Shown here: in pieces, positions 11,491 to 19,746 of the stretch
How positions within the stretch are numbered: position 1 is the first letter of the stretch
Layout of the letters: each line of letters begins with the position of its first letter
From: Aquilaria yunnanensis
Lineage: Eukaryota > Streptophyta > Magnoliopsida > Malvales > Thymelaeaceae
DNA length: 64,000 nt
Direction: 5' to 3'
NCBI GenBank assembly: GCA_039654915.1
Contig: CM077595.1
Location: forward strand, 86,159,501 to 86,223,500
Notes under the pieces: model-generated
What the model saw: the letters and a program-made list of their open reading frames with translations, nothing else
Database searches by the model: none
What the model was told of the DNA's origin: nothing
Translations under genes and position numbers: made by a program

Positions 11491-12488
11491 TACCTTATTG
11501 CCTTGCACAGTTTATGTCTTCGAGTTGGAAAGGGAAGAGTGGCAGGATATTTTAATTAAAAATAAAGACCGTAAATTACTTTGTCAAGCTTTGCAAATCG
11601 ATGAAAGTTTTTCTTTAAGGCCAAACCATTATTCATTAATGTGTGTAGACTTAAAAGTGAGGAGATAGCTTGAGTCTTTCTTTAATAAGATGTGGTTCTT
11701 GTAAGAGAAATTTACGATCAAGTGCCATCACAAAGGTCTAGAAATGCTCGACCTTCTGTTAAATCAAAGGCGAGATGATACCTTTTATCCACATAAATAC
11801 CATATTCAGGGGGGCAAAGTAGTATCTACGAAGCGTAAGAATAGTACTGCCAAGAAAGAAGCTCAATTGACAAGGGAGCAAGTCTTATGAATCAGAACCT
11901 GAGTCTAAGGAAGAGCAATCATTCGGACTGTAACATGGGGGTAAATAAGTGTTGACACGGCCACAAGAAAAGGGACAATGAAACATTGAAAGTTAAGCCT
12001 TTGATAGTATGAAATCCATGACAAGGGATGAGTATTTGAAGAGATATAAAGTATGAGGCGAGCGAACATTAAAGAACTTGAGGCCAAAATTCAATAACAA
12101 GTCAAAGAAAGCGGACTTTGAAAAGAGTTGGGCTTTTGAGGCAGCGAACAAGAGCTGAGAAGCATAAAGAGATTCAATGATAGTCCAAGAAGGCAATCAC
12201 AAAGAGGATCCAGTAAAGCAAAGACATGAAGAACTAGATTCACCAAAAATAAAAAATAAAAAAATAAAATAAAAATAAAAATAAAAAAGAACCATCAATT
12301 ACACATGCTTTGCATTCATGCATTTCATATCATGCATACATAGCCTTTACATAACAAGGACCAAACGGGAATCACATTCACAGCACAGTTACAGCAGTAT
12401 AAGCTTAGATCTCAATGTCATCAGCTCTTACCAATCTATCACTGGATACACAGCTAATATGCGGGACCAACCCGCATCAGGAATTCAA

Positions 12489-12870
12489 GGATAAAGTAGA
12501 CAATATTGTCAAAAGCTTGGCTACCGATTCAATAATCGAGGCTACACCTGGAAGGACAGGATTGACGTCAGCTAGTAGTATCCAAGATAAGAGATAGCTA
12601 TAGCCAAGGATAAGGCAGATATAAAAAAGGATAAAGTAGACAATATTGTCAAAAGCCTGGTAATTGATTCAATAATCGAGGCTACACCTGGAAGGATAGG
12701 ATTGATGCCAGCTTAGCAGCATCCAAGATAAGAGATAGCTGTGGTCAAAGATAAGGCAGACATCAAGAAATATTGTCGTTGAAACTTTGTCAAAAGCGGA
12801 CAATGGATTCAATAATCGAGAACTGGATCAACGTCAGCTCAATGGAATATCCAAGATAAAAAATATCTAT
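12489..12870 (+). repeat. ~140-bp tandem repeats (three copies)
   Basis: GGATAAAGTAGACAATATTG occurs at 12489 and 12629 and, degenerate, near 12758. Each is followed by GATTCAATAATCGAG and CACCTGGAAGGA-like sequence and a TGACGTCAGC-type site (intact near 12564, altered in the other copies). The array lies directly upstream of the first NABP-like ORF and could be regulatory; that role is inference. Confidence 0.7.
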
Positions 12871-13006
12871 CACATCAAAATGAAGTAGGATCTACTTTTC
12901 CGGTTAAGCGGCGGATACGGTACTCCGTGACTCTCAAGACGGTTCTCTCAGTTGCCCATAATAACTAATTCTTTCCTCTCTTCTTTCTTTTACTTCCCTC
13001 TAGAAA

Positions 13007-13555
13007 ATGGATCCTACTCTTTCTGTCTTACGAAAATATTTTCCTTCTCTCCCAATGAACATTCTCAAAAAGATCTACCAAGTTCGCTGTGAACGATTAA
13101 GAGTTCTGATGCACAAAGGAATCCCTGAAGATGTGCGGTGGTTAATCGAAGCCAAGGTTCGTCTGGCAGGTGAAATCCCAGAGGCATTTGTGTCTCACAT
13201 GCCTGGTATAGGCAAAAGCTCTTATGCCAAAAAGCGAAGAGCGAAAAGGTTACAAGTCTGCCATAAATGTGGACGGTGGACTTGTAATACTAAATGTCGT
13301 TCTTTAGGATACATCTCCATAAATCGTGAAGATAAAAGAAAATTCATTAAGAATGGCCTGCGTAAGGAATCTCTGGAAGATATCCGAGAGACTCTTGAAA
13401 CGCATTCTTGTGGAAAAGTGCAAGGTGAAATTATCGGTTTATGAAGGACTTACCATAAAGAACGAAACCGTTACAGTCTTGGGAATGTGACTTTAAACGA
13501 CCCTGTTTGTCAGTTTGTAAGAAAACTGGATGGGAAGCAAATCCCCAACTTATAG
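13007..13555 (+). pseudogene. NABP-like Cys-motif ORF, copy 1, with premature stop
   Basis: The ATG at 13007 opens 145 codons, then a TGA at 13442-13444. The frame continues open for another 36 codons to TAG at 13553-13555, and that continuation matches the C-terminus of copy 2 (TLNDPVCQFVRKL), so one TGG-to-TGA-type change truncated it. Residues about 72-81 are a basic patch (SYAKKRRAKR), followed by a CX2CX4CX3C cluster (Cys 85, 88, 93, 97). This order, with a later basic FIKNGL segment, resembles the small nucleic-acid-binding protein of carla- and related Betaflexiviridae viruses (Pfam Viral_NABP). The resemblance is by eye. The truncated product still keeps the basic patch and Cys cluster. 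A pyrimidine-rich tract ending in CTCTAG just before the ATG could serve as a 3' splice site. Confidence 0.55.
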
Positions 13556-13704
13556 AAGACATTGAAGCCATTACTGGACATAAATCAGTGGAAGATGAGA
13601 GCCACAGTCATGATTGCTGTACATATAAGCTGTCATTTGTCTTTTCTTTTGACAATAATGTACTTGCTTCTGTAAGTGTAATTAACGCGTTATCCTTTCA
13701 TCAC

Positions 13705-13713
13705 TATAAATAC
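13705..13713 (+). promoter_or_regulatory. TATA box before NABP-like copy 2
   Basis: TATAAATAC lies 54 bases upstream of the ATG at 13767, in a segment related to the repeats upstream of LOG (CAATAATGTAC, CTTCTGTAAGTG). The position fits a core promoter with a short leader. Confidence 0.5.
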
Positions 13714-13766
13714 GTATAAGTTATTTCCGTTTCCTACAATCACTAATTCCTTTCTTCTTCTCTTAA

Positions 13767-14330
13767 ATGCCTCCTTCATCAATGGAGTCTTCTCTTTCCA
13801 CACTGCGAAAATATTTTCCTTCCCTTTCAATAAATGTTCTTAAAAAGATTTATCAAGCTAGATGTGAACGATTCAGAGTATTTATGCAAAAAGGCATTCC
13901 TGATAATGTGCGATGGCTAATCGAGGCTAAGGTTCGTTCAGCTGGTGAAGTTCCAGAAGCATTCTTTCCCCGTATGTCCGGCTTCGGTAAAAGCGCTTAT
14001 GCCAAAAAGAGAAGAGCAAAGAGGCTAGGCGTTTGTCATAATTGTGGATGGTGGATTTGTGGCACTAAATGTCGTTCTCCAGGAGTGATCACCAGAAATC
14101 GTCAAGATAGAAGAAGTTTCATTAAGAATGGACTGCGTAAGGAATCTCTGGAAAATATTCGAGAGACTCTTGAAGCGCACTCTTGTGGAATGGTGCAATT
14201 TGGGATTGTCGGTTTATGGATGACTTTCCAAAAAGAACGAGATCGCTACAATATTAAGAATCTGACTTTAAACGACCCTGTTTGCCAGTTTGTAAGAAAG
14301 CTAGATGAGATGCAAATCACCGATTCATAG
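13767..14330 (+). CDS. NABP-like basic Cys-motif protein, copy 2 (187 aa)
   Basis: Intact ORF. The N-terminal ~70 residues are predicted mostly helical and shared with copy 1 (LRKYFPSL, NVLKKIYQ, VRWLIEAKVR). A GKSAYAKKRRAKRLG basic patch at about 74-88 precedes Cys 90, 93, 98 and 102, followed by CRSPGVITRN and FIKNGLRKESLE. The basic patch plus Cys cluster plus PG and N residues is the layout of the nucleic-acid-binding protein of carlaviruses and relatives, several of which are silencing suppressors. I infer an RNA-binding protein of possible viral origin. The in-frame ATG at 13782 aligns with the start of copy 1 and could be the true start. Neighbours: truncated copy 1 upstream, promoter-like repeats and LOG downstream, all on the plus strand. 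Alternative: a host zinc-ribbon protein of unknown family. Confidence 0.6.
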   Translation: MPPSSMESSLSTLRKYFPSLSINVLKKIYQARCERFRVFMQKGIPDNVRWLIEAKVRSAGEVPEAFFPRMSGFGKSAYAKKRRAKRLGVCHNCGWWICGTKCRSPGVITRNRQDRRSFIKNGLRKESLENIRETLEAHSCGMVQFGIVGLWMTFQKERDRYNIKNLTLNDPVCQFVRKLDEMQITDS

Positions 14331-14393
14331 AAAGCATTGAAGCCATTACTGGACGCAAAGCCAGTGGAAGACGAGGATCAAAGTCACGATTAC

Positions 14394-14935
14394 TGTACGT
14401 GCTAGCTGTCGCTTTTGAAATTTTCCTCCCCTTTTGGTAATAATGTATCCACTCCTGACGTGATCCACAGTCACGACTACTGTACAGGCTAGTTGTCATT
14501 TTTGAAAATTTTCCTTCTATTCCAAGAATAATGTATCCACTCCTGACGTGAGCAACAGTCACGATTACTGTACATGCTAGCCGTCGCTTTTGAAATTTTC
14601 CTCCCCTTTTGGTAATAATGTATCCACTTCTGACGTGAACCAAAGTCACGATTACTGTACATGCTAGCTGTTGCTTTTGAAATTTTCCTTCTCCTTTGGC
14701 AATAATGTACCCACTCCTGACACGGACTACTGTATATAGCTGCCACTTTTGAAATTTTCCTTCTCTTTCAACAATCACGTACCTACTCCTGACATAAGCT
14801 ACAGTAGTGACTACTGTACATGCTAGCAGCTATTTTGAAAATTTTCCTCCTCTTTTAACGATAGTGTACCCATACCTAACCAAAGTCATACTCGTGACTA
14901 CTGTGAATAGCTGGCAATAATGTATCCATTCTTAA
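14394..14935 (+). repeat. ~87-bp promoter-like tandem repeats with TGACG motifs
   Basis: About six units begin TGTAC/TGTAT at 14394, 14481, 14569, 14656, 14731 and 14816, with a partial seventh at 14902. Each holds GCTAGCTGTCGC-like, TTTTGAAATTTTCCT and AATAATGTATCCACTCCTGA segments. Three copies carry TGACGTGA (about 14456, 14544, 14631). TGACG is the core bound by TGA-type bZIP factors in plant viral and hormone-response promoters. A related single unit lies downstream of NABP copy 1, so the unit was amplified here. Its position between NABP copy 2 and the LOG TATA box suggests an upstream activating region. Confidence 0.75.
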
Positions 14936-14966
14936 AAATAAAATTATTGCCTTATCTCTTCATCTC

Positions 14967-14974
14967 TATAAATA
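14967..14974 (+). promoter_or_regulatory. TATA box of the LOG ORF
   Basis: TATAAATA, in the context CATCTCTATAAATATATCC, lies 40 bases before the LOG ATG. The expected start point near 14998-15005 would leave a leader of only 10-17 bases. Confidence 0.55.
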
Positions 14975-14998
14975 TATCCTCTTTTCTTCTTTTCTCAC

Positions 14999-15037
14999 AT
15001 GGGTAAGGATAGGAATGGAGAAAACCTCCACTCGTAA
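14999..15037 (+). other. Short upstream ORF overlapping the LOG start
   Basis: ATG at 14999 opens 12 codons and a TAA in another frame, overlapping the LOG ATG at 15015. If transcription starts upstream of 14999 this would reduce LOG translation; if it starts at or after 14999 the uORF is skipped. Confidence 0.5.
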
Positions 15038-15644
15038 ATCCCGAAGTATTTGTGTATTTTCTGGAGCTTTTCCTGGAGAAGATGAAGAGTACTTAAAGGC
15101 AGCCAACCATTTGGGTAGTGTATTAGCTGAGCGAAAAATACACTTAGTTTATGGAGGAGGTAGTGTCGGATTAATGGGAGCTGTAGCATCAGCAGCATCT
15201 TTAGGAGGAAGCCAGGTTCTGGGTATTATCCCTGCATCTCTGAAATCGGTTTCTGGGGGCACAATTGGAGAAGAGCTAGTGGTTAAAAATCTGCAAGAGC
15301 GTTTGTTACAAATGTTTTTTAATGCCGATGCTTTTATCGCTCTACCAGGTGGTTTTGGCACATTGGGAGAAGTCTTTCAAATTGCTTCCATGGCCCAACT
15401 TAATTTGCATAAGAAACCCATTGGGCTTTTAAATGTTAACAATTTTTTTACAGGTCTGATAGCTTTTATGGATTATGCTATGCAGAAGAATTTCATATCA
15501 AGAGTGGCACGGCGAATCATAATATCCGCAACAACTGCTGAAGAATTGCTAGATAAAATGCAAGCTTTTGTTCCTAAACCAGATCCAGCAATGATTCAGA
15601 TAGACTGGACACGACAGTCTTTCCCGACTAGTGCACTCCCATAA
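15015..15644 (+). CDS. LOG-type cytokinin riboside 5'-monophosphate phosphoribohydrolase (209 aa, intronless)
   Basis: LOG enzymes convert cytokinin nucleotides directly to free active cytokinin in the cytosol. The ORF covers a full LOG domain: SICVFSGAFPG at 11-21, LVYGGGSVGLMG at 44-55, catalytic Arg 96 in the QER segment, PGGFGTLGE at 111-119 with catalytic Glu 119 (signature PGGxGTxxE), and KPIGLLNV at 134-141. Length equals plant LOGs. Ordinary plant LOG genes, as I know them, have several introns; this copy has none, as expected of a cDNA-derived capture. Several usually conserved positions near Arg 96 (RLLQ rather than RKAE-like) and in PGGFGTLGEV are changed, so it is divergent but keeps the key residues. 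It is the last ORF of the element, same strand as gag, with its own TATA box and TGACG repeats upstream. Activity is inferred, not shown. Confidence 0.9.
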   Translation: MEKTSTRKSRSICVFSGAFPGEDEEYLKAANHLGSVLAERKIHLVYGGGSVGLMGAVASAASLGGSQVLGIIPASLKSVSGGTIGEELVVKNLQERLLQMFFNADAFIALPGGFGTLGEVFQIASMAQLNLHKKPIGLLNVNNFFTGLIAFMDYAMQKNFISRVARRIIISATTAEELLDKMQAFVPKPDPAMIQIDWTRQSFPTSALP

Positions 15645-16189
15645 TGGTCCTCTACTCACCCTGTTGAAGTATTGTGGAAGAAAGAAGCGATCTGATCCGT
15701 TTTTCTTGTCCTTTAGTTTTATTATCAGCATTTTCTTTCGCGTTTCAGTTTTTCCTTTCAGGGAATTTCTTTTTTTTTTATAATATAGTTTCGTCCAGGC
15801 TGATATTAAAACCATAGGACAATGCCTTTAGGTTGGAATGGCTGAGTAAAGAGTAATTTTTGTTACTCTTGAGACGCATCCTATTAGGTCTACTAGGCAT
15901 AACATTTTGGGGTAGTTAAGCTTTAACCTTATTCGGATGACATATCTCACAAGGGAATCTATATTTACTGAAGGAAATATTAGATGAACCTTAAATATTG
16001 ATTCCAAACATCCGTTCCCTTTACATAGTTTGTCAGTGTTATTGTCATCATCAAGATTCACTCGTTTTATCGAAGCCTAATTCTTTGCGCTCGCCTATTA
16101 TGAAAATTCACACTTCCGAATAGAACATTTCAACTTCGATTGTCTGAGGTACTTAAAAAGGAGGAAAGAGTTTTTCTCCACAATCATAA
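15645..16189 (+). other. Non-coding stretch after LOG
   Basis: No supported ORF. It may hold the LOG 3' UTR: T-rich sequence around 15715-15785 ends in a TTTATAATATAG stretch. No clear polyadenylation signal was identified. Confidence 0.4.
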
Positions 16190-17310
16190 ACAATTTTCAT
16201 CATCGGGGTTTTTAAGGATGGAACCTTTACCTCGAAAACAATCAATTTTCATCATCGGGGTTTTAAGGATGGAACCTTTGTCTCGAAAACAACCAATTTT
16301 CATCATCGGGGTTTTAAGGATGGAACCTTTGCCTCGAGATCAATCAATCAATCCGGGGTTTTAAGGATGGAACCTTTGCCTCGAGATCAATTATCAATCC
16401 GAGGTTTTAAGGATGAAACCTTTGCCTCGAAAACAATCAATTTTCATCGGGGTTTAAGGATGGAACCTTTGCCTCGAAAATAATCAATTTTCATCATCGG
16501 GGTTTTAAGGATGGAACCTTTGCCTCGAAAACAATCAATTTTCATCATCAGGGTTTTAAGGATGGAACCTTTGCCTCGAAAACAATCAATTTTCATCATC
16601 GGGGTTTTAAGGATGGAACCTTTGCCTCGAAAAGAATCAATTTTCATCGCCGGGGTTTTAAGGATGGAACCTTTGCCTTGAAAACAATCAATTTTCATCA
16701 ATCCGAGGTTTTAAGGATGGAACCTTTGCCTCGAGATCAATCAATCAATCCGAGGTTTTAAGGATAGAACCTTTGCCTCGAGATCAATCAATCAATTCGA
16801 GGTTTTAAGGATGGAACCTTTACCTCGACATCAATCAATCAATCCGAGGTTTTAAGGATGGAACCTTTACCTCGACATCAATCAATCAATCCGAGGTTTT
16901 AAGGATGGAACCTTTGCCTCGAGATCAATCAATCAATTCGAGGTTTTAAGGATGGAACCTTTACCTCGATATCAATCAATCAATCCGAGGTTTTAAGGAT
17001 GGAACCTTTACCTCGATATCAATCAATCAATCCGAGGTTTTAAGGATGGAACCTTTGTCTCGACATCAATCAATCAATTCGAGGCTTTAAGGATGGAACC
17101 TTTACCTCGACATCAATCAATCAATCCGAGGTTTTAAGGATGGAACCTTTGCCTCGAAATCAATCAATCAATTCAAGGTTTTAAGGATTGAACCTTTGCC
17201 TCGAAATCAATCAATCAATTCGAGGTTTTAAGGATGGAACCTTTGCTTCGAAATCAATCAATCAATCCGAGGTTTTAAGGATGGAACCTTTGCCTCAGAA
17301 ACAATCAATT
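16190..17310 (+). repeat. Minisatellite, ~23 units of ~47-52 bp
   Basis: Every unit contains TTTTAAGGATGGAACCTTTG and CCTCGA. Early units (to about 16690) are ~51 bp with AACAATCAATTTTCATCATC; later ones are ~47 bp with GATCAATCAATCAATCCGAGG. Each late unit can fold, because CGAGG pairs with CCTCG and the inner AAGG pairs with CCTT. ORFs seen on either strand (16140-16364 plus, 16444-16701 minus) are products of the repeat. It lies between LOG and the polypurine tract. Confidence 0.93.
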
Positions 17311-17319
17311 TTCCTTCAA

Positions 17320-17339
17320 CGATAGGAGAGCTCCTATCG
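17320..17339 (+). repeat. Near-perfect palindrome before the polypurine tract
   Basis: CGATAGGAG and CTCCTATCG form a 9-bp stem with a 2-base AG loop, about 120 bases upstream of the polypurine tract. Possible RNA hairpin; no T run follows, so it is not a terminator. Confidence 0.75.
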
Positions 17340-17459
17340 CCGGGGTTCTAAGGAGAGTTCCTTAACCTCAGGATTTAGGCGGCGAAAAGGTTTTCAATGC
17401 CTAGCTAAGCCGGACGAAATTTGGTAACGACTTTGCATACATCATGTCTCATGAAGCAT

Positions 17460-17475
17460 GCAAAAGGGGGGCAGC
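17460..17475 (+). other. Polypurine tract
   Basis: GCAAAAGGGGGGCAGC ends immediately before the 3' LTR, the expected primer site for plus-strand DNA synthesis. Confidence 0.85.
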
Positions 17476-19741
17476 TGTTGACACCCAATTTCGTCCGACC
17501 ATAAAAAATTTTAAAAGAAATTAAATAAAAAAAATTATTATTTTTATTATTATTATTATTACTAAAAATTTTAATTAGTTTAAAATACATTTTTTTTTGT
17601 GAAGATTTGATTTAAAATGATATATGTGTGTATTTGAAAGAAAAAAAGAAAACTCCAAAAAAATGGCAAAATTTAAAAGTTTGAGGTAAAAATGACAACA
17701 TTAAGAAGTTTCGGGAAAAATTGACAAATTCTGAAAGTTCCAGGAGCATTTGGTAGTTTGTCACATAAAATTTTGGGCCTGCCGACGTTTCTGGCGCAAA
17801 TTGACAGAAAACGACAAAATTGTCAAAATCAGAAGCTTCAGGAACTTATCCAGAGGCTGAGAGACGTAAAGGACTAAAATTGTCATTTTACCAATTTAAA
17901 AGATAAGTTTGAAATTTTTTATTAATTTATCCATAAACAGTTCAGCCAAACTTCCTCTATAAATAGCCCCCCAAATTTTGTTCTGAACACAGAGAAAATA
18001 AGAAAAAAAACTTAGAGCTTCGTTTTCAAAAAAAGGAAAAAATTAGCCTAGGTCCCTGGCCCTCTTCTCTTCCTCTCCAGAAAACCTAAACCTTCTCTGA
18101 CTGTTTTTTTTTTTTTTTTTTCACCCCCGCGCGCGCACCTCTGCTCCGGAATTCAAAATTCATTTTCAAAAGGTACAACCTCATTTTTTATCCTTCATCT
18201 TCTCATATTTATTCATTTTAGTCACTAACCTTTTATTTATTTCTGCAGAATTAACTAATTACTAACTCTCTTTTACATTTTATTTGTTTATTATTGTTAT
18301 TATTACTAACCTTTAATTATTGTTGTTATTATTATTATTAACTTACTAATTTACTAACTTTACTAACTTTTATTGTTATTATTGTTAACAACTAACCCAA
18401 CTAACTTTACTAACTTTTATTATTGTTATTATTATTGTTATTAACAACTAATTCTAACAACTAACTTTTATTATCTTTATTATTATTATTATTATAATAA
18501 TTCATGGAAGGTTATACCTCCTATTTATTTATTTTTAGTGGATGGCCAAAAAGCCCCACTTTATTTATTTGCTTACTATTTATTGATCTTTAACTTTCCT
18601 TTATTTACTTTATGTGCTTTTTATTTGTTTATTTATTTATTTGAATATGTTATTTAATTTTTAAAAAAGTAGAAGGTCAAAAAGCCCTACTTTATTTATT
18701 TATTCTTTAATATTCCTTTATTTACTTTATATGTTTTCCTTTTATTTATTTACATGTGTTATTTTATGCATTTTTTTTATGGATGTCTAAACTAAAAAAA
18801 AATCCCCTTTACTTTACTTTATTTAATTTTCCTTTTATGCCAAAATTTTACTTTATGATAAAATTTATTTCATTTATTTAATAATAAATAAAATCAATAA
18901 GTAAATAATAATTAATTAAAAAAAAAGAAGTTTTATGTGAATAATTAACTTTCTTCATTTTTAAGGCTATCAAAAAAAATCTTTTTCAAACAAAAATCCC
19001 CATCCGTCGTTATTTCAAATCTTCATTATTTTGAAACATCAATTTTTATTTTTTTTCATTAACCTTTTATTAAAATTATTAAAAAATTATAATTGAATAA
19101 TTCTAAAAATACAACAAAAAATCAATTCTGTTTTTTTTAAATATATTTTTTAAAAGTAATAATAATTAAAAATTCAAGAAAAATAATAAAATAATAAAAT
19201 AAAAATTATGACTAAAATTCATTAAATAAACAATTAATAAAAAATAATTTCCATATCCGGATGATCCGGCAGGATCTACGGTTTGGAAAATATCAATTTT
19301 TTTTAATTAAATAAATTAAATAAATACAAAAGATAAAAATTCATATTTTACGATATGGATTAAATTATTTAAAATTTCACCAAATTCCGTGTCCAAATGA
19401 CTCGGCAGAGTCCATGGTTCGGAATCAAAATCTTCCGTGTCCAAATGACTCGGCAGAGTCCATGGTTCGGAAGTATAAAATTTTTACCCGAATTAATTAC
19501 CAAAATCAACATTTTCGACTAATTCAGTTAAAATTTCTAAATTAACTGAAAATTATTTAAAAGCAAAGTAAAACAAAAATTAAAATCAACTAAGGTGCCA
19601 ATTTTGGGCGCTATAACAATATTGTTTTAGCGTAACCGTACTCCCGATCCCCGAACTCTCGCAGACCAATTTTAAGGTGACCAATCGACCTAAGAAAACT
19701 GATTGGTGGCGACTCCCGAAAAAGACCCGCACGTTGCCACA
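17476..19741 (+). repeat. 3' LTR of the nested element
   Basis: It is 2266 bp, TG...CA bounded, and nearly identical to 4666-6943. By eye it differs at four bases (one in GAAAACGACAAAATT, two near the A-runs around 18010-18035, one in AAGCCCTAC near 18690), lacks a 14-bp duplication, and has two more T in a T run. It is followed by target duplication CTTGT at 19742-19746. Confidence 0.97.
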
Positions 19742-19746
19742 CTTGT

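Larger units (their letters stand above)
9815..13006 (+). other. Non-coding internal region replacing pol
   Basis: About 3.2 kb with no domain-bearing ORF. It holds several local repeat families: two copies of a ~125-bp unit at about 10009-10350, a hairpin with an A-rich loop at 10768-10870, three ~124-bp units at 11036-11490, and three ~140-bp units at 12489-12870. The short ORFs here (for example at 11477) start at non-ATG codons or lie in repeats, and I do not support them as genes. Confidence 0.6.
4666..19741 (+). mobile_element. Young non-autonomous Tat/Ogre-like LTR retrotransposon carrying NABP-like and LOG ORFs
   Basis: The element is bounded by near-identical LTRs of 2278 and 2266 bp and a perfect CTTGT target duplication, and sits inside the gag of the copia element. 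Order: 5' LTR, primer binding site, ~1-kb leader with repeats, gag (7923-9674), 3.3 kb of repeat-rich non-coding DNA, two related Cys-motif ORFs (13007 and 13767), promoter-like repeats, a LOG ORF (15015-15644), a 1.1-kb minisatellite, polypurine tract and 3' LTR. I see no protease, RT, RNase H or integrase motif in any frame, so mobilisation must use proteins supplied in trans. The LTRs differ by about four substitutions plus a 14-bp and a 2-bp length difference, indicating very recent insertion. The Gag style (two CX2H-type knuckles, Pro-rich repeats) suggests the Tat/Ogre branch of Ty3/gypsy; this placement is inference. Confidence 0.93.

Noticed and set aside
14317..14778. Minus-strand ORFs of 153 and 85 codons with repeated motifs
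   Set aside because: They are translations of the ~87-bp tandem repeats; unit lengths near a multiple of three keep the frame open. No domain.
16140..16701. Repeat proteins on either strand (for example KIDCFRGKGSILKTP units)
   Set aside because: They are produced entirely by the 51-bp minisatellite (17 codons per unit) and close when the unit changes to 47 bp.
16190..17310. Possible CRISPR-like array
   Set aside because: Units are contiguous and similar throughout with no unique spacers, and lie inside a plant LTR retrotransposon.
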